Source: an uncultured Treponema sp. (lineage in GTDB: Bacteria; Spirochaetota; Spirochaetia; Treponematales; Treponemataceae). Taken from it: a DNA stretch of 64,000 nt. This document shows, one piece after another, positions 53,167-61,660 of this stretch (its first letter is position 1; every line of letters begins with the position of its first letter). The notes under the pieces are model-generated. The model searched no databases and was not told where the DNA came from. It saw nothing but the letters and a program-made list of their open reading frames with translations. The DNA lies in the NCBI RefSeq assembly GCF_945873775.1, contig NZ_CAMCEC010000007.1, forward strand, positions 1 to 64,000, given 5' to 3'. The position numbers and the translations under genes were made by a program.

Positions 53167-53198
53167 AAAGGCTGCCCAGTTTTTGGACAGCCTTTTTT
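53167..53198. terminator. Bidirectional terminator between ppk and infA
   Basis: AAAGGCTGCCCA and TTGGACAGCCTTT pair, with a T run on the plus side and an A run (T run on the minus side) at the other end. Serves the convergent ppk and infA genes. Confidence 0.85.
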
Positions 53199-53213
53199 AC
53201 ATTTTTAACAAAC

Positions 53214-53435
53214 TTATCTTTCGCGGAAAATAATACGACCGCGGTTCAAATCATAAGGCGAAAGCTCTACTTTTACACTGTCGCCAGGAACAATACGGAT
53301 ATAGTGCTTGCGCATCTTTCCGCTAAGATGTCCCAAAATAATATGGCCATTTTTTAATTCAACACGGAACATTGTGTTAGGCAATGCTTCTTTTACAATT
53401 CCTTCAACTTCTATAGCCTCGTCTTTACTAGCCAC
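53214..53435 (-). CDS. infA: Translation initiation factor IF-1
   Basis: A 73-residue IF-1, an OB-fold factor occupying the ribosomal A site during initiation. [72 protein letters not shown] matches the family throughout. The start is GTG 53435 with GGAGG five bases upstream; the frame extends to 53531 without need. Divergent from the DksA-type gene, whose start region it nearly touches. Confidence 0.96.
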   Translation of the reverse strand: MASKDEAIEVEGIVKEALPNTMFRVELKNGHIILGHLSGKMRKHYIRIVPGDSVKVELSPYDLNRGRIIFRER

Positions 53436-53557
53436 AATTCCTCCAAAAAAATGTTTGCCTTTTTGACAAAATATTCGTATACTATTATGAACAAAACATT
53501 TAAGACTGTCAACATCAAACATTGAAATCAAAGGCAGTTTTACAGGGGAAGGCTCAA

Positions 53558-53914
53558 ATGAAAAAAGAATTTGTAGATAAACAGAAAAAAAAGTTGATCG
53601 CAGAAAGAAATGAAATCCTTGATTCGCTCGCAGGACGCAATGAACAGCTTACAAAGCTTGTTGACACATTGGAATCCGGCGACGATGTAGATATTGCGTC
53701 TGACACAATTGACAGAACTCTTCTTAACTCGCTTGGAGAAGCTGACCAGCGCAGGCTTACAATGATTGACAGAGCCTTGGACAGAATCCGGCAGGAAACT
53801 TACGGACAGTGCTTGTCATGCGGAAAACAAATTCCAGAAGCCCGCCTTGAAGCTCTTCCTTATGCAGTTCTTTGCGTAGAGTGCCAGGCAAAAGAAGAGC
53901 GCAAAAACCGCTAG
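53558..53914 (+). CDS. DksA/TraR-family zinc-finger protein
   Basis: A 118-residue DksA/TraR-type RNA-polymerase regulator. An N-terminal coiled coil ([21 protein letters not shown]) leads to the tip and then the zinc finger [25 protein letters not shown] (Cx2C...Cx2C). Asp residues near the tip (GDDVDIASD) are partly kept. It may act with ppGpp on stress promoters. GGGGAAGG precedes ATG 53558; TTG 53522 is the alternative. It overlaps the convergent PHP gene by four bases. Confidence 0.9.
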   Translation: MKKEFVDKQKKKLIAERNEILDSLAGRNEQLTKLVDTLESGDDVDIASDTIDRTLLNSLGEADQRRLTMIDRALDRIRQETYGQCLSCGKQIPEARLEALPYAVLCVECQAKEERKNR

Positions 53915-54753
53915 CAAATTTTCTGAGTTTTTAAAGATCCGTCTTCATAGTACGAAAGTTCTGTGTAGCCGGATTTTTTTATGTACTCAACAGCCTCATC
54001 AAACCACCAGTCAATTCCAGCAGCTGAATGCGCATCAGAAGTTATTGTAACAGGAACATTTCTCTCTTTTAAAAGCGACAAAAAATATGGCGAAGGATAT
54101 GGAAGAGTCATTCCGCTTCTCAAAATTCCGCCTGTATTCACTTCAACACAAACTCCAGCCTTTGCCGCTGACTTTGCAACTTCCTTAAGTTCGTTTTTGT
54201 ACCACTGCGAATTTTCATCAAAAAGATTTCTTCCGCCTAAATTCTGCTTTCTAATCAAATCCGCATGGCCCAAAAAAGTAAACGAAAATTTTTCAAGCAT
54301 TTCGCGTTCCAAAGAAAAATATTCCTGAACCGCTTTCTTCACATTTCCGCCAAAACATTCTTTTATTTTTTTGCAAACTGAATCCTGGCTTCCGTCAGCT
54401 TCAAAAAATCCTTTTTTCCCGGGAACAAAATGCACAGAGCCAATCAAAAAATCAGGGTTAAACTTTTCATAATTCTTAAAATCTGGATTGCAAACTCCCG
54501 CAATATAGTCAGCCTCAAAGCCTGCATAAATTTTTATTTTGCCGGAATATTTTTCCTTCAGACGCAAAATTTCTTTTATATATCCTTCGTGGGAATTGGA
54601 CGGAATGTGCCAGTCGCTTGAAAACGGATACATTGAATGGCTTGAAAATCCTAAAATGTCTATTTTTTTTTCTATTGCGGATTCAACCATTTCTTCAGGA
54701 GTGTTTTTTCCGTCACAAAAAGTTGAGTGAGTGTGAAAATTTGATTTTATCAT
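53911..54753 (-). CDS. PHP-family histidinol-phosphatase-like enzyme
   Basis: A 280-residue PHP phosphatase, HisK-type. Metal ligands appear as NFHTHSTFCDG, FSSHSMYPF, AGFEADYIAG, GSVHFV, LGHADLIRK, and TSDAHSA. It probably hydrolyses histidinol phosphate or a related phosphoester; histidine biosynthesis genes are not nearby. No clear ribosome-binding site. Full length for the family. Confidence 0.88.
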   Translation of the reverse strand: MIKSNFHTHSTFCDGKNTPEEMVESAIEKKIDILGFSSHSMYPFSSDWHIPSNSHEGYIKEILRLKEKYSGKIKIYAGFEADYIAGVCNPDFKNYEKFNPDFLIGSVHFVPGKKGFFEADGSQDSVCKKIKECFGGNVKKAVQEYFSLEREMLEKFSFTFLGHADLIRKQNLGGRNLFDENSQWYKNELKEVAKSAAKAGVCVEVNTGGILRSGMTLPYPSPYFLSLLKERNVPVTITSDAHSAAGIDWWFDEAVEYIKKSGYTELSYYEDGSLKTQKIC

Positions 54754-54767
54754 AAAATATTCCGTTT

Positions 54768-56003
54768 TTATGAATTAGAATGCAAAATTTCTATAACTTT
54801 GCCCAAAACTACAGACGGCTTCTGCGGCTTAACAAGATAGCTTCTTGCGCCCAGAGAAAGAGCCTGCATTACAACTTCTTTTGCAGCTGCCTTTGAATAA
54901 ACAATAACTGGAATCTGCAAGCCTTTCCGCTGAAAATTCTTTAGAACATTGATTCCGTCCATATCCGGCAAATACAAATCCATGATAACGGCATCGTATT
55001 CTTTTCCAGTCGAAAGGGAATCAAAAAAAGCGCCGGCTGTTTCAAAAAGCTCAGTTTCACCGCTTACAGAAGAAAAAGTATTTTGCAGAAGCTTGCGCAC
55101 GACAATGTCATCGTCAATAACCGCAATCCGCATCATGCTTCCAAAATTTCCTTCAAGTTCGCTTTTAGAATCAATAAATCCCAACGCAGATTCTTCGGCA
55201 GGCTTGTCAGAAATCAGAACTTTGTCATAAAGGAATTCCTTGATATTGTAATTTGAATCTTGGTCAACCATAAATCCCACGATAGATTCAATGTCGTTTG
55301 AAACTTGTATTCCAAAATATTCAGGATGCCCCTTTACAAGTTCCTTTGTAAAAACATCATTCGTCAGGATTTTTATATATTTGTTTGGGATTCTTCCTTC
55401 CGCGGAAATATTGTCAATCAAAAGCTCAAGGTTCATGCCGTCAACAAAACTAAGCTGAATATTTGTCAGCATAAGAATAACCTTGGGAACATTTATTTTG
55501 TAATGCTCAATAAGTTCCGCAAGCCTGTATTTTAAAAGCATAAGTTTTTCACGGTTAAGTCCAAACGCAACTTCAATAAAAATCAGGCTTCCGTTCAAAT
55601 GGACATCAAGAATGCAAGGCGTTTTGTCCATTGAAAATTCAATTTGAAGAATTTTTCCAACAGCCTCAAAGAAAACTTCAAATTTAATTGGCTTGGAAAA
55701 ATATTTTACTACATTATATTCAACAAGATTCGCAATTTTTGAGCGTTCGATTACAGGACCTGTAATTATTATGGGAATTTTGCGTGCATTCGGATCAACG
55801 CTCTTTTTTTCCAAAAGGTGCATCACATCTTCAGAAAGTCCGTCTTCCGCCTCAATGATTATCAAATTGGGCAGCAGAGTTATCATTTTTGTATAGGCTT
55901 CTCTACTAGAAACTGACTCAAGCGAAATTTGCTCAGTTGAAAATTTGTCATGCAAAAAACCGCCGAATAAAGAAGAGCAGTCTATAAGAAGTACCGATTT
56001 CAT
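54768..56003 (-). CDS. Response regulator with degenerate and active receiver domains
   Basis: A 411-residue protein (414 from ATG 56012). Residues 1-115 look like a receiver but read LIIIEAEDG where the phospho-Asp should be (Glu), with Lys kept in FSKPI: a pseudo-receiver. Residues 125-260 are a domain of unknown kind (VHLNGSLIFIEVAFGLNREKLMLLKYRLAELIEHYKINV). The C-terminal receiver is intact: AVIDDDIVVRKLL, VIMDLYLPDMDG (phospho-Asp), VYSKAA, YLVKPQKP. No output domain. TACAAT lies about 13 bases above the first ATG, so the leader is very short. Confidence 0.8.
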   Translation of the reverse strand: MKSVLLIDCSSLFGGFLHDKFSTEQISLESVSSREAYTKMITLLPNLIIIEAEDGLSEDVMHLLEKKSVDPNARKIPIIITGPVIERSKIANLVEYNVVKYFSKPIKFEVFFEAVGKILQIEFSMDKTPCILDVHLNGSLIFIEVAFGLNREKLMLLKYRLAELIEHYKINVPKVILMLTNIQLSFVDGMNLELLIDNISAEGRIPNKYIKILTNDVFTKELVKGHPEYFGIQVSNDIESIVGFMVDQDSNYNIKEFLYDKVLISDKPAEESALGFIDSKSELEGNFGSMMRIAVIDDDIVVRKLLQNTFSSVSGETELFETAGAFFDSLSTGKEYDAVIMDLYLPDMDGINVLKNFQRKGLQIPVIVYSKAAAKEVVMQALSLGARSYLVKPQKPSVVLGKVIEILHSNS

Positions 56004-56082
56004 AATATACATAATACTTCATAAATTGTATAATTTCAATTATAAACACAGTTTAGAAACCAGCTTAATTCACGGAGAAAAA

Positions 56083-56661
56083 ATGAAAAAAACAGTAGTT
56101 CTTTTGGCAAATGGATTTGAAGAAATAGAAGCACTTTCGCCGGCAGATTATCTTCGCAGGGCAGGAGCTGAAGTCATAATCGCAGCAACCGGAACTTCCT
56201 CTAGAAATGTTGAAGGCGCGCATAAAATTCTTGTAACTGCCGACATGACGCTGGACACATATTTTTCAACTGAAAAAGAGCTGCCGGATGCGGTGGTTAT
56301 TCCAGGCGGAATGCCCGGCGCAAAAAATATAAGCGAATGCGCAAAAGCAATGGAATTTATAAATCAGATGTTCAAGGCAAAAAAACTTGTTGCGGCAATT
56401 TGCGCTTCTCCGGCTGTTGTTCTTGGCAAAACTGAAATTCTAAACGGAAAAAACTGGACTTGCTACCCAGAAATGCAAAAAAGTCTTTCCGCAGAAATTC
56501 AGAAAAACCACAAAATTCAGCCAGTTGTTACAGATGAAAATTTAATAACAGGAAGAGGCCCAGGAACTGCCGAGCAATTTTCAATGGAAATTGTAAGAAT
56601 TTTATTTAGCGAAGAAACAAAAGCAAAAATTATGGAAGCCTCTGTTCAAAGAAAATGCTAA
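56083..56661 (+). CDS. DJ-1/PfpI-family protein
   Basis: A 192-residue DJ-1/YajL-type protein. KKTVVLLANGFEEIEALSPADYLRRAGAEV contains the conserved Glu, and LVAAICASPAVVLG the nucleophilic Cys at the elbow. The C-terminus VTDENLITGRGPGTAEQFSMEIVRIL matches. The family includes chaperone-like deglycases; activity here inferred. GGAGAAA precedes ATG 56083. Divergent from the response regulator with overlapping -10 elements around 56025-56034. Confidence 0.92.
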   Translation: MKKTVVLLANGFEEIEALSPADYLRRAGAEVIIAATGTSSRNVEGAHKILVTADMTLDTYFSTEKELPDAVVIPGGMPGAKNISECAKAMEFINQMFKAKKLVAAICASPAVVLGKTEILNGKNWTCYPEMQKSLSAEIQKNHKIQPVVTDENLITGRGPGTAEQFSMEIVRILFSEETKAKIMEASVQRKC

Positions 56662-56662
56662 G

Positions 56663-57445
56663 CTAATTTGCATTCTGATGAGTCTGAAAAACACCGCTGT
56701 TGAAATTTCCGCTTGAATTCAACTTAAAAGAAAATCCATTGTACATTGTAAGAAATTCTGTGCGGTTTTTAACATCGAGCATTTTGTAAAGCTCAACCAT
56801 GCGGGCTTTTACTGTGCTTTCGGAAACATCATGGAGAAAGGCGATTTTGCTGTATTTTTTTCCTTCCAAAACTGAAGACAAAAATTCAATGTCGCGAGGA
56901 GAACATTCTGTGTCTTCAAGAATTTTTATCCGCTTAACTGATTCCGCCTTTTTTAAAATCGGATAAAGAACTGCAAAAGCAACAAAGCCCATGTAAACGG
57001 CTCCGGCAATATGCGCAAGAGAAAGCAAAAAAACAAGAGAGCCGGATCTAAAAAACTGCGTTGTCAAAGAAACCACAGGAAGAATCATAAAAACACAAGT
57101 CTTAATACTTCTGTAGCTTTTGAAAAAATTAGAAAAGTTCAAAAACAAAAATGAAAGTCCAAGACACAAAATGCCCAAAATATTTCCGTTGTCGAAAAAA
57201 TTTCCTATTCCGTAGCAATAAAAAAGAACAGAATAGCAGCGAAAATCCAAAGAATCAAAACAAAGTCGTAAAAAAAGAAGAAATGCAATAATATTTATGG
57301 CAATTCTAATAAATTTTCTTATGTCGTCAAGATTTTGTGAATCATCAGTAAAAAACTGAAACAAACTCACAATCAGGCAAAATGCCGTAATTGTAGCTCC
57401 AATCCGACCTAAAATTTCCCATAGTTTTTTTTCATCAAAATCCAT
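56663..57445 (-). CDS. Membrane-bound LuxR-type regulator
   Basis: A 260-residue protein with six to seven predicted membrane helices in residues 10-175 and a C-terminal LuxR-type helix-turn-helix at about 190-245 (CSPRDIEFLSSVLEGKKYSKIAFLHDVSESTVKARMVELYKMLDVKNRTEFLTMY). The domain order resembles membrane one-component LuxR regulators of anaerobes. Ligand and targets are unknown. It ends one base from the convergent DJ-1 gene. The flavin-reductase-like gene lies upstream by 16 bases, so both are probably cotranscribed. Confidence 0.82.
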   Translation of the reverse strand: MDFDEKKLWEILGRIGATITAFCLIVSLFQFFTDDSQNLDDIRKFIRIAINIIAFLLFLRLCFDSLDFRCYSVLFYCYGIGNFFDNGNILGILCLGLSFLFLNFSNFFKSYRSIKTCVFMILPVVSLTTQFFRSGSLVFLLSLAHIAGAVYMGFVAFAVLYPILKKAESVKRIKILEDTECSPRDIEFLSSVLEGKKYSKIAFLHDVSESTVKARMVELYKMLDVKNRTEFLTMYNGFSFKLNSSGNFNSGVFQTHQNAN

Positions 57446-57461
57446 TTTTGTTTCTGCGGAT

Positions 57462-58007
57462 TCATTTTAAGTCCCTTGATTCCGCCAAGACTTTTGTAAT
57501 CTCTCCTATATAAATTGTATGAAAATCATTTTTTCTATAAAACTGATTACAAAATTTCTCTTCCACAAATTTAAATGAATCTAGTTCCTGCGAATAAAGT
57601 TTTTGGCAAAACAAGACAAGCCGAGCCTGCTTTATCCAAGGAGTTCCATTCATATATTCAACATCAAGTTTTGTCGCACGGAATTTATCTTCGTTGCGTC
57701 CTGAATGGCAACCACAGTAGTCAAGAGCAGTCTTATATCTTTCAGGAAGAAAACTCAACGAAAAACTATCCGTTTCATCTATAATTTCCTTTGTATATCT
57801 TGAAGGACGAATATAAACTGTCGCCACATTTTTGTTCCAAAGAACTCCAAGCCCGCCCCAGTTCGCTGTCATTGTATTCGGTCGGCCAGTAATAATGCTT
57901 CCGTCATCTGAAACTTTTTTTGTGCAAGCCGTAATCAGCATCTGATCTTTTCCAATCAGCTTGAACGGATTATCTAAAATCGCCTCTGGCTTTATAACTT
58001 TCAACAT
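57462..58007 (-). CDS. Flavin reductase-like FMN-binding protein
   Basis: A 181-residue protein of the flavin reductase-like split-barrel family. MTANWGGLGVLWNKNVATVYIRPSRYTKEIIDETDSFSLSFLPERYKTALDYCGCHSGRNEDKF contains the FMN-binding pattern (TANW and S/T-FL.E). Probably an NAD(P)H:flavin oxidoreductase or flavoredoxin. ATG 58007 with a GTGGA box is used over 58034. It leads the membrane LuxR gene, which might regulate it. Confidence 0.85.
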   Translation of the reverse strand: MLKVIKPEAILDNPFKLIGKDQMLITACTKKVSDDGSIITGRPNTMTANWGGLGVLWNKNVATVYIRPSRYTKEIIDETDSFSLSFLPERYKTALDYCGCHSGRNEDKFRATKLDVEYMNGTPWIKQARLVLFCQKLYSQELDSFKFVEEKFCNQFYRKNDFHTIYIGEITKVLAESRDLK

Positions 58008-58066
58008 AAATTTTCCACTCCCATAAAAAGTCAAGATTAAAACTTCAGTTTTAGGATTGACCTTTT

Positions 58067-58172
58067 AAGTTGTTTCGCAACGAAGTGAGAAACAACTGAT
58101 AATAAGAAAGTTTGCAATGCAAACTTTTAAAGATAAAAACAGACGCTATTTTCGGCTGTTTTTATCTTACCT
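58067..58172. other. Three consecutive hairpins in an intergenic region
   Basis: GTTGTTTC...GAAACAAC, AAAGTTTGC-AAT-GCAAACTTT, and AAGATAAAAACAG...CTGTTTTTATCTT follow each other upstream of the flavin reductase gene. The third resembles a terminator on either strand. Could be a 5' regulatory structure or a small RNA. Confidence 0.45.
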
Positions 58173-58217
58173 CCTTTTAAAAATTCGGCTTTGCTATTTT
58201 ACAGTTTTAAAATAAAA

Positions 58218-58250
58218 AAAGCCGGTCTGAACTTATCAAACCGACTTCCA
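58218..58250 (-). terminator. Terminator of tRNA-Ala
   Basis: On the minus strand AAGTCGGT and ACCGGCTT pair around a 13-base loop and are followed by seven T, just past the tRNA 3' end. Confidence 0.8.
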
Positions 58251-58258
58251 CTCAAATT

Positions 58259-58332
<74 letters not shown>

Positions 58333-58383
58333 TTAAATATTTTTGAATTTTACCAAAAAACAATAACAAGGTCAAGACATCAC

Positions 58384-58435
58384 AAAGAAAGTATTCCAAA
58401 TGGATTTAAAAACTTCCCTTAGGAACACTTTCTTT
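58384..58435 (-). terminator. Probable terminator of the liv operon
   Basis: AAAGAAAGTGTTCC pairs with GGAATACTTTCTTT on the minus strand, 33 bases past the CBS/ACT gene stop. The T run is imperfect (TTTCTTTG). Confidence 0.55.
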
Positions 58436-58467
58436 AGTGGCGTTTGATTTCTTGCAAAAAGTTTTTT

Positions 58468-59112
58468 TTAAACTGACCTGATGTCTTTTATTTCAGCATT
58501 GTTAGCTTCAAGCAAAGACTTCAATTCCGCTTCAGAAATATTCGAAACTTTTACGGTAACAGTTCTATGCTTAGAGTCGCTGGCATCAGAAGTTACAAGC
58601 GAAACAATGTTTCCGTTTTTTTCTGCAATAGCCGCGGCAAGTTTTGCAAGCTCGCCTGGAATTTCATTTACAACTGCGACTGCGCGCACTCCAGGAGTTC
58701 TTGTGTTGAACATATCAATAAAAGTCGCAAACAAATCAGATTCAGTTACAACACCAACAAGAAGATTTTCCTTTACAACCGGAAGGCAACTGATTCCGTA
58801 GTCATTCATAAGCCGGGCAGCTTCTTCAACTGTCTGGTTTGCAGTAGTTGTCTTTACGGATTTCACCATTGTTTTTTCAACAGAAAGCTTGCTTAATAAA
58901 TATCCAAGCTCAAACATATCAAGGCTAGTTGCCGCGCTAGGAGAAGCTTTTGCTAAGTCTGTGTTTGTAATAATTCCAACAAGCGCGCCGCTTCGGTCAA
59001 CAACGGGAAGCTTTTTAATTTTGTTTCTGCTCATTGTTTCCTTTGCTTCAAGAACAGAAGCCTCCGGTCCGATTGTTATAGGATTTTCAGTCATTACATC
59101 TTTTACTAGCAT
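58468..59112 (-). CDS. CBS-pair plus ACT-domain protein, AcuB-like
   Basis: A 214-residue protein. Residues 1-135 hold two CBS motifs (DVMTENPITIGPEASVLEAKETMSRNKIKKLPVVDRSGALVGIITNTDLAK; VEEAARLMNDYGISCLPVVKENLLVGVVTESDLF); residues 140-214 form an ACT domain (VRAVAVVNEIPGELAKLAAAIAEKNGNIVSLVTSD). Together these sense nucleotides and amino acids. AGGAGG precedes the ATG; it follows livF by two bases, so it may adjust the transporter to branched-chain amino-acid level. Confidence 0.88.
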   Translation of the reverse strand: MLVKDVMTENPITIGPEASVLEAKETMSRNKIKKLPVVDRSGALVGIITNTDLAKASPSAATSLDMFELGYLLSKLSVEKTMVKSVKTTTANQTVEEAARLMNDYGISCLPVVKENLLVGVVTESDLFATFIDMFNTRTPGVRAVAVVNEIPGELAKLAAAIAEKNGNIVSLVTSDASDSKHRTVTVKVSNISEAELKSLLEANNAEIKDIRSV

Positions 59113-59114
59113 AA

Positions 59115-59825
59115 TCAGCCTCCTAAATACGCAGATTTTACTGCACTGTCTTTTATCAAGTCTTGAGCGTTTCCGCTTTTTGAAATTACGCCTGTTTCAA
59201 GTATATATGCGCGGTTGGCAATTGACAATGCCTTGTATGCGTTCTGCTCAACCAAAAGAATTGTTGTTCCTGCCGAACTGATTTTTTCAATAATGCTGAA
59301 AATTTCATCAACAAGAATCGGAGCAAGTCCCATGCTCGGCTCATCAAGCAAAAGAAGCGACGGCTTTGACATAAGCGCGCGGGCCATTGCAAGCATCTGC
59401 TGTTCACCGCCGGAAAGTGTTCCAGAAATTTGTCCTATTCTTTCTTTTAAACGCGGAAAAAGCTCAAAGCACCATTCCATGTCAGTTTTAATTGCATCTT
59501 TGTCTTTGCGTGAATAAGCTCCCATTTCAAGGTTTTCTTTTACGCTCATATTTGCAAAAACCCTGCGCCCTTCCGGAACTTGAATAAGCCCAAGCTGAAC
59601 AATTTTATCCGCGCTCATATTTGTTATGTCTTTTCCTTCAAATTTTATTGTTCCGCTTGCCTTTTTTACAAGGTTGCTGATTGAATGAAGCGTTGTGGTT
59701 TTCCCAGCTCCGTTTGAGCCAATGAGCGTAATGACTTCGCCTTTTTCAACATTGAAGGAAATTCCTTTCAGCGCCTTGATTGCTCCGTAAGAAACAACAA
59801 GATTTTCAACTTCAAGCATGCTCAT
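59115..59825 (-). CDS. livF: Branched-chain amino-acid ABC transporter ATPase LivF
   Basis: A 236-residue ATPase. Walker A GSNGAGKTT, signature LSGGEQQM, Walker B LLLLDEPSMGLAP, H-loop LVEQNAYKAL. VPEGRRVFANMSVKENLEMGAY is the LivF hallmark. It begins in the livG stop (ATGA). Full length. Confidence 0.95.
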   Translation of the reverse strand: MSMLEVENLVVSYGAIKALKGISFNVEKGEVITLIGSNGAGKTTTLHSISNLVKKASGTIKFEGKDITNMSADKIVQLGLIQVPEGRRVFANMSVKENLEMGAYSRKDKDAIKTDMEWCFELFPRLKERIGQISGTLSGGEQQMLAMARALMSKPSLLLLDEPSMGLAPILVDEIFSIIEKISSAGTTILLVEQNAYKALSIANRAYILETGVISKSGNAQDLIKDSAVKSAYLGG

Positions 59826-60637
59826 TTTTTCCCTCCAACATCTTCATAGCCAGAACCAAGGTACGCTTTTATAACTTCTTCATTTGACTGAATTTCCGCA
59901 GGAAGCCCGGAAGCAATTACACGTCCGTAGTTTAAAACCATAAGCCGCTCGCAAATTCCCATGACAAGTTTCATATCGTGTTCAATCAAAAGAACTGTAA
60001 GATTAAATTTTTTGCGGATAAATGAAATAAGCTCCATAAGTTCTTCAGTTTCCTGGCCGTTCATTCCAGCCGCAGGCTCATCAAGCAAAAGAAGCTTTGG
60101 ATTAGAAGCAAGCGCGCGGCAAATTTCAAGCTTACGCTGCTCACCGTAAGGCAAGTTGTGCGCAAGTTCATTTTTCTTAGAATCAAGATGAAAAATAGAA
60201 AGCAAAAGCTCTGTTTTTTCCTGCATGATTTTTTCATCGTTGCGGAATTTTTTAGTCCTGAGCAAAACATCAATCGGCGTAACGGTTCTAGTCTGATGAA
60301 GCGCGATTTTTATATTTTCCGCAGCAGTCAAATGTCCAAAAAGCCTGATGTTCTGAAAAGTGCGGGCAATTCCAATCCTGTTCAACTGGGCAGGCGATTT
60401 TCCGCTTACAACTTGAATGTTTCCGTCGCGTCCAACAAATGTAATTGTTCCAGAAGTCGGCTTGTAAATTCCAGAAAGCATATTGAAAACTGTTGTTTTT
60501 CCGGCTCCGTTCGGACCAATAAGTCCAATCAGCTCGCCCTGATAAAGCTCAAGGTCAAAATCACTTACCGCGCGCAAACCGCCAAAAACAATTGAAATAT
60601 CCTTTGCACGAAGAAGAAGCTCTTTGTTTTCGCTCAT
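59822..60637 (-). CDS. livG: Branched-chain amino-acid ABC transporter ATPase LivG
   Basis: A 271-residue ATPase. Walker [10 protein letters not shown], the LivG-type RIGIARTFQNIRLFGHLTAAENI, signature LPYGEQRKLEICRAL, Walker B LLLLDEPAAGMN, H-loop LIEHDMKLVMGICER. GGAGG precedes ATG 60637, which overlaps the livM stop by four bases. Confidence 0.95.
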   Translation of the reverse strand: MSENKELLLRAKDISIVFGGLRAVSDFDLELYQGELIGLIGPNGAGKTTVFNMLSGIYKPTSGTITFVGRDGNIQVVSGKSPAQLNRIGIARTFQNIRLFGHLTAAENIKIALHQTRTVTPIDVLLRTKKFRNDEKIMQEKTELLLSIFHLDSKKNELAHNLPYGEQRKLEICRALASNPKLLLLDEPAAGMNGQETEELMELISFIRKKFNLTVLLIEHDMKLVMGICERLMVLNYGRVIASGLPAEIQSNEEVIKAYLGSGYEDVGGKK

Positions 60638-61650
60638 TTTCTTCCTCCTTGCTTTTTAAACAATCTGGCAAAAAATCCAGGAATTCCATCGTATACTTTT
60701 ATAAAGCTCAATTCTTTCGTTCCAAGAAGTCCCTGCGGACGGAAAAGCATTACAAAAATCAAAACAACAGGATAAATAAGCAAACGGTAATCGCGCAAGA
60801 ATCTAAGCGCTTCCTGAAGAATTGTAAGAACAAATGCCGCAAGAATTCCGCCGGTTATGCTTCCCATTCCGCCCAAAACAACAAAAATCAAATCGTTAAT
60901 TGAATTGTTAAAAGAAGCCAAATCCGGTTTTATAAATCCAATAAACGGAGCATAAAGCGCGCCGCCAATTCCTGCAATAAACGAAGCGATTACAAAGCCC
61001 GTCATTTTATAGCGGAAAACTCCAATTCCATTGCTGTTTGCCGCAACCTCATCTTCGCGGACTGCAAGAATTGCTCTTCCATAAGTTGAACGCAAAAAAT
61101 TCTGAAGAAGAACAACAATCACAACAAGCGAGCCAATTACCGCAAGATAAGAAATTGCCGCGCTGTGGTCAAGTGAAGTTGTAAAAATCGTGCTGAACTG
61201 TTTTCCGTTCGGACCGCCTGTTATAGACTTTAAATTTATAAGGCAAACTCTGATAATTTCACCAAACGCAAGTGTTACAATCGCAAGGTAGTCGCCTTCA
61301 AGCTTAAGTGTAGGAAATCCAATCAAGAATCCCAAAAAAGCCGCAATAAGTCCGCCAAGCAAAATGCTCACAGGCAAAGGAATTCCGGCTTCTGTAAGAA
61401 TAATAACTGAATATGCTCCAAGCGCCTGAAATCCGGCTTGCCCCAAAGAAAGCTGACCTGTAATTCCGCAGATAACATTTACGCTAATTGCCATGATTGC
61501 ATTTACACCGGCAAGAGTTATAATCTGAGCAGTGTAGGCATCTATCAAAGGCATTCCAAGCGGCAAATCCATAAGAACCGCAGGAACTGCAATGCAGACA
61601 AAGGCAATAACAAAAAGAATTATCGTATTTCTGGTAAATTTGTCTTTCAT
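60634..61650 (-). CDS. livM: Branched-chain amino-acid ABC permease LivM
   Basis: A 338-residue permease with about ten membrane segments. VNVICGITGQLSLGQAGFQALGAY and GDYLAIVTLAFGEIIRVCLINLKSITGGPNG are LivM features, and GYVFVVLGGMGSITGG-type loop near the end (LIFVVLGGMGSITGGILAAF). AGGAG precedes ATG 61650; livH ends ten bases upstream. Confidence 0.94.
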   Translation of the reverse strand: MKDKFTRNTIILFVIAFVCIAVPAVLMDLPLGMPLIDAYTAQIITLAGVNAIMAISVNVICGITGQLSLGQAGFQALGAYSVIILTEAGIPLPVSILLGGLIAAFLGFLIGFPTLKLEGDYLAIVTLAFGEIIRVCLINLKSITGGPNGKQFSTIFTTSLDHSAAISYLAVIGSLVVIVVLLQNFLRSTYGRAILAVREDEVAANSNGIGVFRYKMTGFVIASFIAGIGGALYAPFIGFIKPDLASFNNSINDLIFVVLGGMGSITGGILAAFVLTILQEALRFLRDYRLLIYPVVLIFVMLFRPQGLLGTKELSFIKVYDGIPGFFARLFKKQGGRK

Positions 61651-61660
61651 TCCGCCGCTC

